A stretch of 64,000 nucleotides of DNA from Rhodomicrobium lacus (GCF_003992725.1 NZ_RZNF01000012.1:1657750-1721749); one strand, 5' to 3'; shown: positions 9,143 to 19,192, counted from the stretch's first letter. Notes: a model not told the origin generated them from the sequence alone. Numbers and translations are program-made.

Positions 9143-9510
9143 TTCATCCCCGCTTCATGGAGTTTCGGCTCTCTCTTCCAACACCACTTTCGACTATTCC
9201 TGATTGTGGATACCTACGTTTGCGGCCCATGCGTGTATCTGCTAGCTGAGTCGAGCGGACGCGGTCAACCGCAGAGCGGCAATAAAACCACAGATTACTT
9301 GAAACAATTTTTATCGCTGCTGGCGGAGCTACTTTTGAAATGTTCTAGGAACCGTGCCAAATTCAGAAGGCGCGCCACGATGTACTTGATAGTGTGCCAG
9401 AGATACGAAAAGTGGGCACCGCTTGGCTTTTGACTGGGCCTTCGAGGCACATCAGCCAGCCTTTCAGGCGATGGCTCCATCAGAGACGGAGCCATCGTTT
9501 ATGCCGAGAT
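9143..9510. other. Intergenic region between porin and metE
   Basis: No convincing gene. A short AT-richer part near 9285-9360 probably holds the porin promoter on the minus strand. The right end holds the hairpin listed separately. Confidence 0.5.
9469..9497 (-). terminator. Stem-loop just past the metE stop codon
   Basis: Arms 9469-9478 (CGATGGCTCC) and 9488-9497 (GGAGCCATCG) form a perfect 10-bp stem with a 9-base loop, 13 bases past the metE stop on the minus strand. There is no uridine run after it, so it may stabilise the 3' end rather than terminate by itself. Confidence 0.4.
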
Positions 9511-11841
9511 TTAGGAAGCGGACCGAAGCGCCTTGGCGGCGGCGACCATGTTTTCGAGCGCCGGGCGCACTTCCTCCCAGCGGCGCGTTTTCAGGCCGCA
9601 GTCCGGGTTGACCCAGAGCTGGCGGTCGGACAGCCGCTCGCGTGCGAGCTTGAGGAGCGCCGTCATTTCAAGCACGCTTGGCACGCGCGGCGAATGGATA
9701 TCGTAAACGCCGGGCCCGATCTCGTTCGGATATTTGAAGCTTCTGAATGCATCCAGCAGTTCCATTTTCGAGCGCGAGGTCTCGATGGAGATCACGTCCG
9801 CATCCATGGCCGCGATGGCGTCGATGATGTCGTTGAACTCGGAGTAGCACATATGCGTGTGGATCTGCGTTTCGTTGGCGACGCCCGAAGACGCGAGACG
9901 GAACGCATTGATCGCCCAGTCGAGATAGGTCTTCCAGTCCGCGCGGCGCAGCGGCAACCCCTCGCGAAGCGCTGCCTCGTCGATCTGGATCATCGGCGCG
10001 CCTGCCTTTTCGAGGTCGGCCACCTCGTCGCGGATCGCGAGTGCGATCTGCCGGCAGGCGACGCTTCTCGCCACATCGTCGCGCACGAAGGACCAGTTGA
10101 GGATCGTGACCGGCCCGGTGAGCATCCCCTTCATCGGGCGGTCGGTCTGCGACTGCGCGAAGTGCCACCAGCCGACCGTCATCGGCTCGGGGCGCGATAC
10201 ATCGCCATAGAGGATCGGCGGGCGCACGCAGCGCGAGCCGTAGGACTGCACCCAGCCGTTCTTCGTGAACGCGAAGCCGGAGAGCTTCTCGCCGAAATAC
10301 TGCACCATGTCGTTGCGCTCGAACTCGCCATGCACGAGCACGTCGAGGCCCACCTCTTCCTGCCAGCGGATCGTGCGCGCGGTTTCCTCGCGAAGGAACG
10401 AGTCGTATTCGGCTTCAGTCAGAGCGCCCTTGGCGTGGGCGGCTCGTGCCTTGCGGACATCTGCCGTCTGCGGGAAGGAGCCGATGGTTGTCGTCGGGAA
10501 CAGCGGGAGGCCGAAGCGGCGGCGTTGAACGGCGGCACGCTCGGCATAGGGCGCGCGACGGAGCGCCATCTGCGGCGTCACGGCTGCGAGCCGCTGCCTT
10601 ACGGCTGCGTCATGCACCTTGGGCGATGCGCGCCGCGCGGCAAGCGCTGCGGACGCGGTTTCGAGCGCGGGCGCGACTGCCGCACGGCCTTCCGAGAGCG
10701 CGCGGCCGAGCGCGGAAAGCTCTCCCATCTTCTGCACGCCGAAGGCAAGCCAGCTTTTCACGTCGGCGTCGAGATCGCGTTCAAGCTCCAGATCGACCGG
10801 TGCATGCAGGAGCGAGCAGGACGGCGCAAGCTGTATGTGATCGGTGCCGCGCTTCGCGACCACGGGTTCCAGCCGGTCGAGGATCGCGGCCAGGTCCGCG
10901 CGCCAGACGTTGCGGCCGTCGATCACGCCGAGCGACAACACGAGGCCGCGCGGCGCTTTCGCCAGCACATCGTCGAGTTGCTGCGGAGCGCGTGACAGAT
11001 CGAGATGCAGCCCCGCCACGGGGAGCGAAAGCGCGGTATCGAGATTATCGCCGAGCGCGCCGAAATAGGTGGCCAGCATGATCTTGAGGCTCGGCAGCGC
11101 ATCGGCAAAGCGGCGATAGGTCGTCTTCAGCGCGTCGCGCTCGGCGGCGTCGAGATCGAGCACGAGGCACGGCTCATCGATCTGCACCCATTCCGCGCCG
11201 TTGGCGGCGAGGCGGCGGAGCACGTCGAGATAGACGGGGAGCAGGGCGTCGAGCAGCGTGAGCGGGTCGAGCGCGGGATCCTTGCTTTTGCCAAGCTTGA
11301 GAAACGTCACCGGCCCAAGCAGAACGGGCCGCGTTTCATAGCCGAGATGCTGCGCCTCGCGATATTCGTCAACGGCCTTCAGCGAGGCCAGCGTGAAGCG
11401 TTGCCCCGCTGTGAACTCCGGCACCATGTAATGGTAATTCGTGTCGAACCACTTCGTCATCTCCTGCGCGGGCGCGCCGTGGTTCGCGTGCGGGCAACCG
11501 CAGGCGCCTTCGCCGTCCGCTCCCTGCGATCCCCGCGCCATGGCGAAATAGGTGCCGAGGGTGACGCCGCCGGTTTTCCATCCGTAGATTTCAGGAATGG
11601 CCCCGACCATCACGCTCGTGTCGAGCACCTGATCGTAGAAGGAGAAGTCGTTCGACGGAATGACCGTCACGCCCGCTGCCTTCTGTCGCGCCCAATTGTC
11701 GGCGCGAAGCCGGGCCGCTGTCTCGCGAAGTTCCTTCTCCCCGATCCTGTGCGCCCAGTAGGCTTCGAGCGCGGTTTTAAGCTCACGGCGCGGTCCGATG
11801 CGCGGCGTGCCGAGCGTTGCGATTTTTATGCTGGAAGACAC
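9511..11841 (-). CDS. metE: Cobalamin-independent methionine synthase MetE
   Basis: Transfers a methyl group from 5-methyltetrahydrofolate-triglutamate to homocysteine without B12. At 776 residues it has both MetE barrels: the N-terminal half from the start to about 370, and the catalytic C-terminal half from about 440 (FPTTTIGSFPQT). Zinc-site and substrate regions are visible as THMCYSEFNDI and NPDCGLKTRRW. The start is GTG at 11841 with GGGG about 8 bases upstream. A cobalamin riboswitch lies immediately ahead on the same strand, so the gene should be off when B12 is plentiful and a B12-dependent MetH, presumably elsewhere, can replace it. Confidence 0.97.
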   Translation of the reverse strand: MSSSIKIATLGTPRIGPRRELKTALEAYWAHRIGEKELRETAARLRADNWARQKAAGVTVIPSNDFSFYDQVLDTSVMVGAIPEIYGWKTGGVTLGTYFAMARGSQGADGEGACGCPHANHGAPAQEMTKWFDTNYHYMVPEFTAGQRFTLASLKAVDEYREAQHLGYETRPVLLGPVTFLKLGKSKDPALDPLTLLDALLPVYLDVLRRLAANGAEWVQIDEPCLVLDLDAAERDALKTTYRRFADALPSLKIMLATYFGALGDNLDTALSLPVAGLHLDLSRAPQQLDDVLAKAPRGLVLSLGVIDGRNVWRADLAAILDRLEPVVAKRGTDHIQLAPSCSLLHAPVDLELERDLDADVKSWLAFGVQKMGELSALGRALSEGRAAVAPALETASAALAARRASPKVHDAAVRQRLAAVTPQMALRRAPYAERAAVQRRRFGLPLFPTTTIGSFPQTADVRKARAAHAKGALTEAEYDSFLREETARTIRWQEEVGLDVLVHGEFERNDMVQYFGEKLSGFAFTKNGWVQSYGSRCVRPPILYGDVSRPEPMTVGWWHFAQSQTDRPMKGMLTGPVTILNWSFVRDDVARSVACRQIALAIRDEVADLEKAGAPMIQIDEAALREGLPLRRADWKTYLDWAINAFRLASSGVANETQIHTHMCYSEFNDIIDAIAAMDADVISIETSRSKMELLDAFRSFKYPNEIGPGVYDIHSPRVPSVLEMTALLKLARERLSDRQLWVNPDCGLKTRRWEEVRPALENMVAAAKALRSAS

Positions 11842-11904
11842 GTTCTAACCCCATTGCGTTGGGGCAAGGCTGTGATGGGACGCGCGCGAACGCCGCCAGT
11901 CGGC

Positions 11905-12112
11905 GGGCCGCAACCGCTCCACCGGGACACCCCGCCCGAGGACTTCGATTTCGTCGCGGCAGGTCTCCTGGCTTGCGGGTCGTCGCTTCGGCCCGTCTTC
12001 CCGAAGCGATTGCCTCAGTGACATGGGTGGGCCGAAACTCGCCGCTTACAGTTGCGGGGGCAGCGCCGGACTTGCACCGGCTTCCCTCTTGGCCACGGGC
12101 TATGCGCTCGCA
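11905..12112 (-). promoter_or_regulatory. Cobalamin riboswitch upstream of metE
   Basis: On the minus strand the region contains the conserved B12-box GCCGGTGCAAGTCCGGC, followed by CTGCCCCCGCAACTGTAAGC, then after a variable arm the 3' conserved GCCAGGAGACCTGCCG. These elements in this order define the cobalamin (adenosylcobalamin-type) riboswitch. The 3' part, CCTCGGGCGGGG, may form the expression platform before the metE start. Its 56-base core at 12038-12093 is identical to that of the second riboswitch at 16591-16646. The outer boundaries are approximate. Confidence 0.95.
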
Positions 12113-12195
12113 GACCGCGACGGAAAATGAGTGTGATCGAGATCGGCACCGTCGTCAATCTCGATATAACGACATCTTTATATGCCGATGTCGAT

Positions 12196-13104
12196 CTATG
12201 TTTGCGGCAGCACCGTCCGCACGATGGAGGCGTCGAGCGCCTCGTAGCGGGCGAGGCCGATGGTGTCGTAAAGCTCGGCGCGAGTCTGCATTTCGGGGAG
12301 CATCGCCTCCGTGCTGCCGTCGCGCGCGAGCGTGGCGTAAAGCTTCGCCTGCGCCTTGTTCGCGACCCGAAGCGACGAGACGGGCCAGATGACCATCGCG
12401 TAACCCCACGCCTCGAACTGTGCTGCCGTGAAGTGCGGCGTGCGGCCGAACTCGGTCATGTTCGCGAGCAGCGGCACGCCGGGCAGACGCCGCGCGAATT
12501 CCTGGAACATGGCCGCGCTCGTCAGCGCCTCGGGGAAGATCGCGTCCGCGCCCGCCTCGACGTAAAGCCGGGCACGCGCCACGGCCGCGTCGATCCCCTC
12601 GCTCGCGGCGGCATCGGTGCGCGCCACGATGACGAGATGGCGGCGCGCCTTTGCGGCGGCGGCCACCTTCGCGGCCATGTCGCGGGCGTCCGCCAGCTTC
12701 TTGTCGTTCAGGTGCCCACATTTCTTCGGCAGAAGCTGATCCTCGATATGCACAGCGCCCGCGCCCGCATCCTCGAAGGTGCGAACCATATGCATGACGT
12801 TCAGCGCCTCGCCATAGCCCGTGTCGCCATCGACGAGCAGCGGCAGGCCGCTCGCCCGCGCGATCTGGCGGATGAAGAACGCGACCTCATCCACCGTGAT
12901 GATGCCGAGATCGGGCAGCCCCATGGACGCGGTCATCGCCGCGCCCGAGAGATAGAGCGCATCGAAGCCCGCAGCCTTCGCTTGCAGCGCCGCCATGCCG
13001 TTATGCGCGCCGGGGAGTTTCAGGATGCCCCGACGCTCCAGAAGCTCGCGGAAGCGGAAGCCCGCCGTCTGGTCGGGCAGGTCGAAACCGTTGAGATAAG
13101 GCAT
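12196..13104 (-). CDS. prpB: 2-methylisocitrate lyase PrpB
   Basis: Last enzyme of the methylcitrate cycle: splits 2-methylisocitrate to pyruvate and succinate. The 302 residues form the PEP mutase/isocitrate lyase barrel: LPGAHNGMAALQAKAAGFDA near the start, the metal-site LLVDGDTGYGEALNV near residue 100, and HIEDQLLPKKCGHLNDKKL with the KKCGH active-site cysteine near residue 130. GGGAG precedes the ATG. It follows prpC by 9 bases, at the end of the thioesterase-prpD-prpC-prpB operon. Its end is divergent from the metE riboswitch, with about 80 bases between them. Confidence 0.95.
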   Translation of the reverse strand: MPYLNGFDLPDQTAGFRFRELLERRGILKLPGAHNGMAALQAKAAGFDALYLSGAAMTASMGLPDLGIITVDEVAFFIRQIARASGLPLLVDGDTGYGEALNVMHMVRTFEDAGAGAVHIEDQLLPKKCGHLNDKKLADARDMAAKVAAAAKARRHLVIVARTDAAASEGIDAAVARARLYVEAGADAIFPEALTSAAMFQEFARRLPGVPLLANMTEFGRTPHFTAAQFEAWGYAMVIWPVSSLRVANKAQAKLYATLARDGSTEAMLPEMQTRAELYDTIGLARYEALDASIVRTVLPQT

Positions 13105-13113
13105 GTCCGCTCC

Positions 13114-14307
13114 CTACGCCGCACGCGCGGGAGACGGCGCAGGCGTGCGCCCGCGATCTTCCAGCGGCACGAACGCTACGTTTTCCGGGCCGACATAATT
13201 CGCGGACGGGCGGATAATCTTGTTGTCCTGCCGCTGCTCGATGATATGCGCCGCCCAGCCGCTCGTGCGCGAGATGACGAACAGCGGCGTGAACATCGCG
13301 GTCGGAACGCCCATCTGGTGATAGGACACGGCGCTGAACCAGTCGAGGTTCGGGAACATCTTCTTCGTCTCCGCCATCACGCTTTCGATGCGCGCGGCGA
13401 TCTCGAACATCTTCGTCGCGCCGACCTCGTGCGACAGGCGGCGGGCGACTTCCTTGATGACCTTGTTGCGGGGGTCGGCGACCGTATAGACGGGATGGCC
13501 GAAGCCGATAACGACCTCTTTAGCCTCGACGCGGCGGCGGATATCGGCTTCCGCCTCATCGGCTGAATTGTAACGCTTCTGGATCTCGAAGGCCGCCTCG
13601 TTCGCGCCGCCATGCTTCGGCCCGCGCAGCGCACCGATCGCGCCCGTCACCGCGGAATACAGATCCGATCCCGTGCTCGCGATGGAGCGTGCGGTGAAGG
13701 TGGACGCGTTGAACTCATGCTCGGCGTAGAGAATCAGCGAGGTGTGCATCGCGCGGACGTGGCTTTCGCGCGGGCGTTCGCCATGCAGCAGGTGCAGGAA
13801 GTGCCCGCCGATGGAATCGTCGTCGGTGTGCACCTCGATGCGGCGGCCATTATGCGCGAAGTGATGCCAGTAGAGCAGCATGGAACCCAGCGAAGCCAGG
13901 AGCCGGTCGGCCACATCGCGCGCAGCTGGATGGTTGTGGTCGACCGGCTCCGGCAGCACGCAGCCGAGCGCGGACACGCCCGATCTGAGTACGTCCATGG
14001 GATGGGAGGCGGCCGGCAGCGCTTCGAGCGCGACGCGGACCGCCGAAGGAAGGCCGCGCAGCGCCTTCAGCTTCGTCTTGTAAGCGTGAAGCTCCGTCGG
14101 CGTCGGCAGCGCCCCGTGAATGAGGAGATGCGCGATCTCCTCGAATTCGCAGGTTTCGGCCACGTCGAGAATGTCGTAGCCGCGATAATGGAGGTCGTTG
14201 CCGGTGCGGCCCACCGTGCACAGCGCGGTGTTGCCCGCGATGATGCCGGAAAGCGCGACCGACTTCTTCGGCTTCGGCCCGGCGGCCTTCGTTGCGTCCT
14301 GTAGCAT
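13114..14307 (-). CDS. prpC: 2-methylcitrate synthase PrpC
   Basis: Condenses propionyl-CoA with oxaloacetate. I place the start at ATG 14307 ([20 protein letters not shown]), which has AGGGAGGA six bases upstream; the frame is open further to 14370 but that part overlaps prpD. The 397-residue protein has citrate-synthase features: the early [11 protein letters not shown], the catalytic histidine regions [19 protein letters not shown] and [13 protein letters not shown], and [14 protein letters not shown]. The opening [20 protein letters not shown] is typical of methylcitrate rather than citrate synthases. The start lies 11 bases after the prpD stop. Confidence 0.94.
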   Translation of the reverse strand: MLQDATKAAGPKPKKSVALSGIIAGNTALCTVGRTGNDLHYRGYDILDVAETCEFEEIAHLLIHGALPTPTELHAYKTKLKALRGLPSAVRVALEALPAASHPMDVLRSGVSALGCVLPEPVDHNHPAARDVADRLLASLGSMLLYWHHFAHNGRRIEVHTDDDSIGGHFLHLLHGERPRESHVRAMHTSLILYAEHEFNASTFTARSIASTGSDLYSAVTGAIGALRGPKHGGANEAAFEIQKRYNSADEAEADIRRRVEAKEVVIGFGHPVYTVADPRNKVIKEVARRLSHEVGATKMFEIAARIESVMAETKKMFPNLDWFSAVSYHQMGVPTAMFTPLFVISRTSGWAAHIIEQRQDNKIIRPSANYVGPENVAFVPLEDRGRTPAPSPARAA

Positions 14308-14318
14308 GGTTGTCCTCC

Positions 14319-15872
14319 CTAAGCGCCGACGACGGCTGAGCGGCCCGTCTCGCGCGATGTGCCGTTCCATTCGAAAAGGCCGGTCGCCCGCTCGGCGCCA
14401 AGCGCGACGGGATCGACGGTGAAATTCAGCCCCAGAAGCTCTTCGCCGCGCAGCCGTTCGAGCCGGTCCACCGTTTCGAGAAAGCGCTGTTGCTCGGCGG
14501 GGGAGACGATTCCTTCCGAAAGCGTGAGGAACTTCTCGATGTATTGCGGGCGGGCGAAGGGGCGCGCGCCGAGCGGGTTGGCGTCGGCGATGGCAAGCTC
14601 GTCCTCGATCACGTGGCCGTCACGCAGGGTGACGACGACGCGGCCGCCGAACGCCTTTTCCTTCGGGTCGCGGCTATGATAGCGGCGCGTCCACTCCGCA
14701 TCTTCGACGGTCGAAATCTTGTGCCACAGCGCAACGGTTTCGGGCCGCTTCGCGCGCTCCGGCGCATAGGAATGCACGTGGTGCCAGCCGCCGTCTTCCA
14801 GCGCGACCGCGAAGATGTACATGATGGAATGGTCGAGCGTTTCGCGGCTCGCGTTCGGGTCCATCTTCTGCGGGTCGTTCGCACCCGTGCCGATCACGTA
14901 ATGGGTGTGATGGCTCGTGTGGATAACGATGTTTTCGATGGCCGCGAGATTGCCGATCTTTTCGCGCATCCGCCGCGCGAGGTCGATCAGCGCCTGGCTC
15001 TGATATTCCGCCGAGTATTCCTTGGTGTAGGTGTCGAGAATGGCGCGCTTCGGCTCGCCTTTCTCAGGCAACGGCACGGTGTATTCCGCCTTCGGGCCGG
15101 AAAGCAGCCATGCGATGAAACCGTCCTCGCCTTCCCATGCGGGCGACGGTGCGCCTTCGCCGCGCATGGCTCGATCCACCGCCTCGACCGCCATCTTGCC
15201 GGCGAAAGCGGGCGCGTAAGCCTTCCAGCTCGAAATCTCGCCCTTGCGCGACTGCCGCGTCGTCGTCGTCACATGCAGCGCCTGCTGCACGGCCTGCCAG
15301 ATCGTCTCCACCGGAAGCCCCAGCGCCGCGCCGATGCCTGCCGCAGCCGACGGTCCGAGATGGGCGATATGGTCGATCTTGTGCTCATGCAGGCAAATGC
15401 CTTTTACGAGATTGACCTGAATTTCGTAGCCCGCCGCGAGGCCGCGCACGAGCGCTTCGCCGGAAAGCCCGCAATGCTGGGCGACGGCAAGGATCGGCGG
15501 GATGTTGTCGCCCGGATGCGAATAGTCGGCGGCGAGGAACGTATCGTGGAAGTCGAGTTCACGCACGGCGACGCCATTGGCCCACGCCGCCCATTCGGGC
15601 GAGAAGCGGCGATGCGAGGCGATGCCGAACACGCTCGCGCCGGGCTTGAAGGGATGCGAGAGCGCCTGATTGCGGGCGTTGGCCACCGGGCGGCGTGCGA
15701 GCGAAGCGGCGGCAACGGCGGCATTGTCGATGATGCGGTTGCCGATCATCTCGACCACGGCAGGTTCGACCGCGACCGGGTCGGCGGCGACTTCGGCGAT
15801 CTTCCAGGCGAGTTGTTCGGCGCGGGGCAAAGGCTCGGCGGATTTGTATGTGCGAACGGTATGCGACTTCAC
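14319..15872 (-). CDS. prpD: 2-methylcitrate dehydratase PrpD
   Basis: Dehydrates 2-methylcitrate to 2-methyl-cis-aconitate. The 517 residues match the MmgE/PrpD family throughout: [35 protein letters not shown], the [20 protein letters not shown] helix, and [16 protein letters not shown]. The start is GTG at 15872 with AGAGAGGA about ten bases upstream. It lies second in the operon, 49 bases after the thioesterase stop. The full set prpDCB implies growth on, or removal of, propionyl-CoA, without need for the B12-dependent methylmalonyl-CoA route; this is interesting beside two B12-controlled loci. Confidence 0.95.
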   Translation of the reverse strand: MKSHTVRTYKSAEPLPRAEQLAWKIAEVAADPVAVEPAVVEMIGNRIIDNAAVAAASLARRPVANARNQALSHPFKPGASVFGIASHRRFSPEWAAWANGVAVRELDFHDTFLAADYSHPGDNIPPILAVAQHCGLSGEALVRGLAAGYEIQVNLVKGICLHEHKIDHIAHLGPSAAAGIGAALGLPVETIWQAVQQALHVTTTTRQSRKGEISSWKAYAPAFAGKMAVEAVDRAMRGEGAPSPAWEGEDGFIAWLLSGPKAEYTVPLPEKGEPKRAILDTYTKEYSAEYQSQALIDLARRMREKIGNLAAIENIVIHTSHHTHYVIGTGANDPQKMDPNASRETLDHSIMYIFAVALEDGGWHHVHSYAPERAKRPETVALWHKISTVEDAEWTRRYHSRDPKEKAFGGRVVVTLRDGHVIEDELAIADANPLGARPFARPQYIEKFLTLSEGIVSPAEQQRFLETVDRLERLRGEELLGLNFTVDPVALGAERATGLFEWNGTSRETGRSAVVGA

Positions 15873-15921
15873 GGGGCAGGTTCCTCTCTTGGCAGCGGCG
15901 GCTAGAAAATTGTCTTTGAAA

Positions 15922-16344
15922 TCAGGGGCGAAACGCTGTGGGGCGGCCTGCTTCGTCGACGGCCACCATCTCGAACGAGCCGCGCACGGCGAGGCGGCGC
16001 TCGCCCGAAAGCAGCTTTTCGGCCATCATCGAGACTTCGACGGTCATCGAAGCGCGGCCTACGCGCACGACGCGGGCGGAAAGTTCGACGAGTTCTCCCA
16101 CCTTGACGGGCACGTGGAATTCCACCTTGTCGGATGTCGCCATCACCACGGCGCGGCGCGCGCGCCGCGTGGCCGCGACAAAGGCGGCCTTGCCCATGAG
16201 GTTCAGAGCATTGCCGCCGAACAGCGTGCCGTAATGGTTCGCCTGTTCGGGGAAGACCATCTCCACGAAGATGGTCGCCGCCTCTGTGGCGGCGTCGTCA
16301 ATCAGGGTTTGCATTCGGGCGCCCGCTTTCATTTCGGGCTTCAC
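15922..16344 (-). CDS. Acyl-CoA thioesterase, YciA-like hotdog protein
   Basis: A 140-residue single hotdog-domain thioesterase. The pattern [20 protein letters not shown] with a following helix is the YciA/BFIT signature, and the catalytic aspartate is likely within [14 protein letters not shown]. It opens the prp operon from a GTG at 16344, with TTTGCGAA-type repeats 50-85 bases upstream. Position suggests release of CoA from accumulating propionyl- or methylmalonyl-CoA when the cycle is overloaded, but the chain length it accepts cannot be read from sequence. Confidence 0.85.
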   Translation of the reverse strand: MKPEMKAGARMQTLIDDAATEAATIFVEMVFPEQANHYGTLFGGNALNLMGKAAFVAATRRARRAVVMATSDKVEFHVPVKVGELVELSARVVRVGRASMTVEVSMMAEKLLSGERRLAVRGSFEMVAVDEAGRPTAFRP

Positions 16345-16390
16345 AATATCCGCAAGAGAAAGAACGCGGTAAGGACTGAAAATGTGGATG

Positions 16391-16429
16391 TTTGCGAAGG
16401 GCGAGCCGCAAATCTGCGAAAGTTGCGAA
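16391..16429. promoter_or_regulatory. TTTGCRAA-type repeats upstream of the prp operon, probable short-chain-acyl regulator site
   Basis: Four half-sites fall in 39 bases: TTTGCGAA at 16391-16398, an inverted copy GCCGCAAA at 16405-16412, TCTGCGAA at 16413-16420 and GTTGCGAA at 16422-16429. The last two are nine bases apart, the same period as the pair 20271/20280 at the regulator gene. PccR of Rhodobacter and RamB of Corynebacterium, relatives of the regulator at 20300, bind TTTGCAAA-like motifs. Binding here is inference from motif and gene context. Confidence 0.6.
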
Positions 16430-16547
16430 CGTCGTCTCCTGTGACATGCCGCAGCCCGGCAAGCTCTTTTTCCTTTCGTCCCCGCTGTTCACATCTTTCC
16501 GTGCGCACACCGAATCACTCGTTGCGAGGCGGCGCGACTCAGCACCC

Positions 16548-16765
16548 TAAATATGGGGGTCACGGTCCCCCGATAGCGCAAGATTCGGGAGCCAAGAGGG
16601 AAGCCGGTGCAAGTCCGGCGCTGCCCCCGCAACTGTAAGCGGCGAGCCGCCGTCGATCGCGTCACTGGTGCGAAAGCGCCGGGAAGGCCAGACGGAAGCA
16701 TTGACCCGCGAGCCAGGAGACCTGCCGCGACATCGGAATATCGTCCTCGGGCGGGGTGCCCGCAG
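16548..16765 (+). promoter_or_regulatory. Cobalamin riboswitch upstream of nrdD
   Basis: Plus-strand copy of the same conserved order: GCCGGTGCAAGTCCGGC at about 16604-16620, CCCCCGCAACTGTAAGC just after, a variable stem, then GCCAGGAGACCTGCCG ending near 16730, and CCTCGGGCGGGG at about 16746-16757. It ends about 85 bases before the nrdD start. Repression by B12 would switch off an oxygen-sensitive, B12-free reductase when a B12-dependent class II enzyme can work. Boundaries are approximate. Confidence 0.95.
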
Positions 16766-16841
16766 GCCGTGCCGCGACCGGTGAAGCCGGTTTCGTTCGC
16801 GCGTCTGTCGGCCCCGCCCCCATGATCCAACGGGGGTTCAC

Positions 16842-18899
16842 TTGTCTTCCAGTCCTGACTCCACGGCGGTAATTTCCGCCGCCCGCCTGCCGCTCAGCAT
16901 CGTGAAGCGCTCGGGCGCGCTCGCGCCGTTCGACGCGGCGAAGATCCGCTCCGCTGTCGAGCGTGCGGGCCGCGCCACCGGCGATTTCGACGCCACCGAG
17001 GCGCATCTTCTCGCCATTCAGGCGGTGAAGGTGATCGCTCATCGCTTCGCGGACCGGTCGCCGCACATCGAGGAAATTCAGGACATCGTCGAACAGGTGC
17101 TGATCTCCGCGAACCACTTCGCGACGGCCCGCGCCTACATCGTCTATCGCGAACAGCGCGCACGGCTTCGCGCCGACCGCCACGCCGCCATCGACGTCGA
17201 AAGCTCGATCAACGAATATCTGGAGCGCGCGGACTGGCGCGTGAACGCAAACGCCAATCAGGGCTATTCGCTTGGCGGCCTGATCCTGAACGTCTCCGGC
17301 AAGGTGGTGGCCAATTACTGGCTCAGCCACGTCTACCCGCCGGAAGTGGGCCGCGCGCATCGCGACGGCGACATCCACATCCACGATCTCGACATGCTGG
17401 CGGGCTATTGCGCGGGCTGGTCGTTGCGGACGCTGTTGCAGGAAGGGCTGAACGGCGTGCCGGGCAAGGTCGAGGCCGCGCCGCCGAAGCACCTGTCGAG
17501 CGCGGTCGGACAGATCGTGAACTTCCTTGGCACGCTTCAGAACGAATGGGCGGGCGCGCAGGCGTTCTCATCGTTCGATACCTACATGGCGCCTTTCATC
17601 CGCAAGGACAGATTGCCTTACGGCGAGGTGCGCCAGTGCATTCAGGAACTGATCTATAACCTCAACGTGCCGTCACGCTGGGGCACGCAGACGCCTTTCA
17701 CGAACCTGACCTTCGACTGGACCTGCCCGGAAGACCTCCGCGAGCAGGTTCCGATGATCGGCGGCAAGGAGGTGGACTTCACCTATGGCGATCTCCAGTC
17801 CGAAATGGACATGATCAACCGCGCTTACATGGAGGTCATGACGGCGGGCGACGCGAAAGGCCGGGTGTTCACCTTCCCGATCCCGACCTACAACATCACA
17901 CCGGATTTCCCGTGGGAGAGCGAAAACGCGACGCGCCTCTTCGAGATGACCGCGAAATACGGCCTGCCCTATTTCCAGAATTTCGTGAACTCGGAACTGA
18001 AGCCCAACATGGTGCGGTCCATGTGCTGCCGCCTCCAGCTCGACCTGACGGAGCTTCTGAAGCGCGGCAACGGGTTGTTCGGCTCGGCGGAGCAGACGGG
18101 CTCGGTCGGCGTGGTCACCGTGAACTGCGCGCGGCTCGGCTTCCTGCACAAGGGCGACGAGGCGGCCTTGTTCGCGCGGCTCGATGAGTTGCTCGACATC
18201 GGCCGCAACAGCCTCGAAATCAAGCGCAAGATCATCCAGCGCCACATGGATGCGGGGCTGTTCCCGTATACGAAGCGCTATCTCGGCACGCTCCGCAATC
18301 ATTTCTCGACGCTCGGCGTGAACGGCCTCAACGAGATGATCCGCAATTTCACCGACGACGCCGAAGATATCTCGACGCCGTGGGGCCACGCCTTCGCGCT
18401 GCGTTTCCTCGATCACGTTCGGGCGAAGATGGTGGCGTTTCAGGAAGAAACCGGCCACCTCTATAACCTCGAAGCGACGCCCGCGGAGGGCACGACCTAC
18501 CGCTTTGCGCGCGAGGACAAGAAGCGTTTCGCAGGTATCCTTCAGGCGGGCACGGACGAGACGCCCTATTACACCAACTCCAGCCAGTTGCCGGTCGGGT
18601 TCACCGACGATCCGTTCGAGGCGTTGGCCCGGCAGGAGCCGCTTCAGCAGAAATACACGGGCGGCACGGTGCTGCATCTCTACATGGGCGAGCGCATCTC
18701 TTCGGTGGAAGCCTGCAAGAAGCTCGTGCGCCGCGCGCTCGAAAACTTCCGCATCCCCTACATCACCGTGACCCCGACATTCTCGATCTGTCCAACGCAC
18801 GGCTACATCGCAGGCGAGCACAAGTTCTGCCCCATCTGCGACGAGGAGCGGCTTGCGGCGAAGCGCGCACGCCTCGCTGCGCGCAAGGCGGCGGCCTGA
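16842..18899 (+). CDS. nrdD: Anaerobic ribonucleoside-triphosphate reductase NrdD, catalytic part lacking the glycyl-radical domain
   Basis: Class III ribonucleotide reductase, 685 residues. An ATP-cone activity domain covers about residues 15-110 (SIVKRSGALAPFDAAKIRSA onward). The ten-stranded barrel follows, with HIHDLDMLAGYCAGW, WGTQTPFTNLTFDW and FPIPTYNITPDFPWESENA. Near the C-terminus is a CPTH...CPIC zinc site. The protein stops soon after it, at KRARLAARKAAA: the RVxGY radical loop that normally ends NrdD is missing and is encoded by the next gene instead. The start is a TTG with GGGGG upstream; an ATG at 16822 is out of frame. A B12 riboswitch lies ahead. Confidence 0.93.
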   Translation: MSSSPDSTAVISAARLPLSIVKRSGALAPFDAAKIRSAVERAGRATGDFDATEAHLLAIQAVKVIAHRFADRSPHIEEIQDIVEQVLISANHFATARAYIVYREQRARLRADRHAAIDVESSINEYLERADWRVNANANQGYSLGGLILNVSGKVVANYWLSHVYPPEVGRAHRDGDIHIHDLDMLAGYCAGWSLRTLLQEGLNGVPGKVEAAPPKHLSSAVGQIVNFLGTLQNEWAGAQAFSSFDTYMAPFIRKDRLPYGEVRQCIQELIYNLNVPSRWGTQTPFTNLTFDWTCPEDLREQVPMIGGKEVDFTYGDLQSEMDMINRAYMEVMTAGDAKGRVFTFPIPTYNITPDFPWESENATRLFEMTAKYGLPYFQNFVNSELKPNMVRSMCCRLQLDLTELLKRGNGLFGSAEQTGSVGVVTVNCARLGFLHKGDEAALFARLDELLDIGRNSLEIKRKIIQRHMDAGLFPYTKRYLGTLRNHFSTLGVNGLNEMIRNFTDDAEDISTPWGHAFALRFLDHVRAKMVAFQEETGHLYNLEATPAEGTTYRFAREDKKRFAGILQAGTDETPYYTNSSQLPVGFTDDPFEALARQEPLQQKYTGGTVLHLYMGERISSVEACKKLVRRALENFRIPYITVTPTFSICPTHGYIAGEHKFCPICDEERLAAKRARLAARKAAA

Positions 18900-18925
18900 T
18901 TTCCATCAAACGAGGGAGAAGAGAC

Positions 18926-19192
18926 ATGAACGCACATTGGACCCCCACCGCCGACGACGTGACCCTGACCGACGAGGAGCGCCAGCCCTGCGAAGTCTGG
19001 ACGCGCGTGATGGGCTATCACCGGCCCGTCTCGTCGTTCAATCAGGGCAAGGTCGGCGAATTCAACGAGCGGCAGTATTTCCGCGAATGCAAGGCCGAGC
19101 GCGCCGACGCCGACAAGAGCGCGATGACCAAAACGCTTTCAGGAAAAGTGTTTGCGGTTTTCCGCCCGGAAAGCGCGCAAGATGCAAGATAG
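18926..19192 (+). CDS. Separate glycyl-radical domain of the class III ribonucleotide reductase
   Basis: An 88-residue protein whose middle reads PCEVWTRVMGYHRPVSSFNQ followed by GKVGEFNERQYF. This is the C-terminal glycyl-radical region of NrdD: the glycine of RVMGY is the expected radical site. The gene is not a simple frameshift product, because nrdD ends in its own stop, 26 bases intervene, and a strong GAGGGAGAAG ribosome site lies before the ATG. nrdG starts inside its last codons. I infer that this small protein docks on NrdD and is activated by NrdG, much as the spare domain YfiD/GrcA docks on pyruvate formate-lyase. The last 35 residues show no match I know. Confidence 0.85.
   Translation: MNAHWTPTADDVTLTDEERQPCEVWTRVMGYHRPVSSFNQGKVGEFNERQYFRECKAERADADKSAMTKTLSGKVFAVFRPESAQDAR

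Noticed and set aside
9394..15905. Long plus-strand frames across metE, prpB, prpC and prpD (for example 9394-10995, 12052-13566, 14490-15905)
   Set aside because: All lie opposite clear minus-strand enzymes. High GC keeps stop codons rare; the products are His/Arg-rich and unlike any protein.
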